Position numbers and translations under genes: made by a program. From contig CAMVBD010000090.1 in assembly GCA_947165615.1 (NCBI GenBank), positions 1 through 6,351 of the forward strand: a stretch of DNA of 6,351 bases. Direction: 5' to 3'. The notes beneath the pieces were generated by a model, which saw only the letters and a list, made by a program, of their open reading frames with translations, was not told where the DNA came from and did not search any database. The first letter of the stretch is position 1; every line of letters begins with the position of its first letter. This document shows positions 5,164 to 6,351 of the stretch, one piece after another. The stretch comes from an uncultured Clostridia bacterium (GTDB lineage Bacteria; Bacillota; Clostridia; Oscillospirales; Acutalibacteraceae).

Positions 5164-6222
5164 TTGCGTATCGAGGAGTTTGATTCCAATTTCGCGGAGC
5201 ATCCGCCCGGCGGCGAAGCGACGGTCTTCTGCGACGTCTCCTGTTCTCCCTTCACGGTCCACGGGCTGATGCGGGAGGAGGACGGGTATTTCCGGATCCC
5301 CCGCGCCGCGGCGGCGGCCGTGAGCGAAAACGTCGGGGTGCTGAATCTGCATACGGCGGGCGGGCGCGTTCGCTTTTGTTCGGACGCGGACCGGATCGTG
5401 CTGCGCGCCGAAATGCGCGCGGTGTCAAAAATGCCGCATTTCGCCTTGACCGGCAGTTCGGGGTTTGACCTCTATGCCGACGGCGTTTACGCCGGGACCT
5501 TCACGCCGCCGTATGACCTGGAAGACGGCTATGAATCGGTCCTTCGGCTCGGCGGCGGCAAAATGCGGACGTTTACGGTGCATTTTCCGCTTTACAGCGG
5601 CGTCAGACGTCTGCTGCTCGGGTTCCCTCCGGGCAGCCGGATCGAACGGGCGCCGGATTACCGCTACCGGCTGCCGACGGTGTATTACGGCTCGTCCATC
5701 ACGCAGGGGGGCTGCGCCTCCCGCCCCGGAAACGCCTATCCGAATATGCTCTCGCGGCTGCTTTCGTGCGAGCAGCTGAACCTCGGGTTTTCGGGCTGCG
5801 CGAAGGGGGAAGCCTCTATGGCGGAATACGTTGTGGGTCTTCGGATGGCCGCGTTCGTGCTGGATTACGACCATAACGCGCCGGACCCCGCGCATCTGGA
5901 AGCCACCCACGCCGCGTTTTTCGAAACGGTGCGAAACAAAAATCCGAAACTGCCCATTCTGCTGCTCTCGCGCCCGGAGCCGAACCCGACCGGGGAGGAA
6001 CTGCTTCGCCGCGATATCATAAAACGGACCTATGAAACGGCGGTGAAAAACGGCGACGGGAACGTATGGTTCCTGGACGGGACCCGGATGCTGCGGCTCT
6101 TCGGGGGCGATTCCGGAACCGTGGACCACTGCCATCCGAACGATCTGGGCTTTGCCTGTATGGCGAAATTCCTGGAGCCGACGCTGAAAACCGCGCTGCA
6201 AAAAACGGAAGAACAGGCCTGA
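5164..6222 (+). CDS. GxDLY/SGNH (GDSL-type) carbohydrate esterase-like hydrolase
   Basis: With a TTG start the protein has 352 residues and two parts. The N-terminal beta domain (about 1-165) holds GFDLY (100-104), the hallmark of the GxDLY domain that precedes Lipase_GDSL_3 hydrolases. The C-terminal SGNH domain (about 170-345) has block I YYGSSIT (nucleophile probably S178), block II LGFSGCAKGE (about 207-216), block III DYDHNAP with N238 for the oxyanion hole, and block V DHCHPND with D321 and H324 completing the triad. All four SGNH elements are therefore present, so it should be active. Such enzymes often remove acetyl or other acyl groups from sugars, but the acyl group here is not known. 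There is no export signal. It follows the rhamnosidase by 34 bp on the same strand, which suggests that substrates are both rhamnosylated and acylated. Confidence 0.88.
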   Translation: MRIEEFDSNFAEHPPGGEATVFCDVSCSPFTVHGLMREEDGYFRIPRAAAAAVSENVGVLNLHTAGGRVRFCSDADRIVLRAEMRAVSKMPHFALTGSSGFDLYADGVYAGTFTPPYDLEDGYESVLRLGGGKMRTFTVHFPLYSGVRRLLLGFPPGSRIERAPDYRYRLPTVYYGSSITQGGCASRPGNAYPNMLSRLLSCEQLNLGFSGCAKGEASMAEYVVGLRMAAFVLDYDHNAPDPAHLEATHAAFFETVRNKNPKLPILLLSRPEPNPTGEELLRRDIIKRTYETAVKNGDGNVWFLDGTRMLRLFGGDSGTVDHCHPNDLGFACMAKFLEPTLKTALQKTEEQA

Positions 6223-6255
6223 GTTTGCGCAATTTCTGCGTGATTATCGCTTTTT

Positions 6256-6292
6256 CCCGGCGCAACCGCCGTTTTCCACCGCCGGTTGCGGG
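6256..6292 (+). terminator. Hairpin after the esterase gene, possible terminator
   Basis: CCCG plus CAACCG (6256-6259, 6263-6268) pairs with CGGTTGCGGG (6283-6292), with a three-base bulge and a 14-base loop; only ATTT follows. A competing hairpin CGGCG-CAAC-CGCCG (6258-6271) is followed directly by TTTT. Either could terminate the operon weakly. The position, 34 bases after the stop codon, fits. Confidence 0.4.
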
Positions 6293-6310
6293 ATTTCAAG
6301 GCGAACATGC

Positions 6311-6339
6311 TTGTCTGCAACCGCAAAACGCGGTATGAT
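6311..6339 (+). promoter_or_regulatory. Probable promoter for a gene beyond the right edge
   Basis: TTGTCT (6311-6316) and TATGAT (6334-6339) are 17 bases apart, with four and five matches to consensus. The spacer holds the inverted repeat CCGC-AAAAC-GCGG (6321-6333), which abuts the -10 box and may be an operator. No downstream gene is visible within the remaining 12 bases. Confidence 0.5.
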
Positions 6340-6351
6340 TCGGGTGTATTC

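Noticed and set aside
3663..5255. A 530-codon open frame on the minus strand opposite the rhamnosidase gene
   Set aside because: The plus strand encodes recognisable GH78 domains and catalytic motifs throughout. The opposite frame is Arg/Val/Pro-rich without family motifs, as expected for a shadow in GC-rich DNA.
5425..6201. A 258-codon minus-strand open frame opposite the esterase gene
   Set aside because: It mirrors a clear SGNH hydrolase with all catalytic blocks, has an Arg-rich composition and shows no recognisable domain.
6225..6232. TTGCGCAA palindrome after the esterase stop codon
   Set aside because: At eight bases, without a nearby promoter or second copy, it is easily a chance palindrome.

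Overview
The window looks like a chromosomal segment of a GC-rich member of the Firmicutes/Clostridia, plausibly an Oscillospiraceae-like gut bacterium. This is inferred from strong AGGAGG-type ribosome binding sites, canonical TTGACA/TATAAT promoters with 17-bp spacers, a TTG start codon, U-tailed hairpin terminators and the gene content. No rRNA or marker gene is present to fix the taxon. Most of the window encodes carbohydrate-active proteins, with a short lower-GC regulatory/membrane gene pair in the middle.

Layout. Bases 1-110 hold an array of the 9-mer AATTTAGCT separated by short spacers that are each a small hairpin with a different stem; a related hairpin lies at 141-153. Bases 158-1741 (minus) encode a probably exported GxGYxYP-family putative glycoside hydrolase. 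Its gene has a good promoter (TTGACT-17-TAGAAT) whose -10 box lies inside a 7-7-7 inverted repeat. Bases 1960-2178 (minus) encode a 72-aa XRE-type repressor, divergent from a 158-aa TM2-domain membrane protein at 2281-2757 (plus). The 102-bp gap between them carries two TATCTG-N5-CAGATA operators around a TTGACT-17-TATAAT promoter. A strong terminator (2761-2791) closes the TM2 gene, and a new promoter (2794-2822) starts two bases later. That promoter drives a GH78-type alpha-L-rhamnosidase (2856-5129) and, 34 bp on, a GxDLY/SGNH (GDSL-type) esterase with a TTG start (5164-6222). The window ends with hairpin sequence and a probable promoter for a gene beyond the right edge.

How the genes may work together. 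The rhamnosidase and the esterase form an apparent operon with no signal peptides. A cytoplasmic step that removes rhamnose and acyl groups from imported plant or microbial glycan oligosaccharides is a reasonable inference. The GxGYxYP protein has its own promoter and probable operator and looks exported, so it may act on glycans outside the membrane. The XRE/TM2 pair seems unrelated: its base composition is lower in GC (about 43-45% in hand-counted 60-base lines of the TM2 gene, against about 60% in one counted line of the rhamnosidase) and its control is self-contained, so it may be a small acquired module. No CRISPR, tRNA, rRNA, transposase or phage gene was seen.
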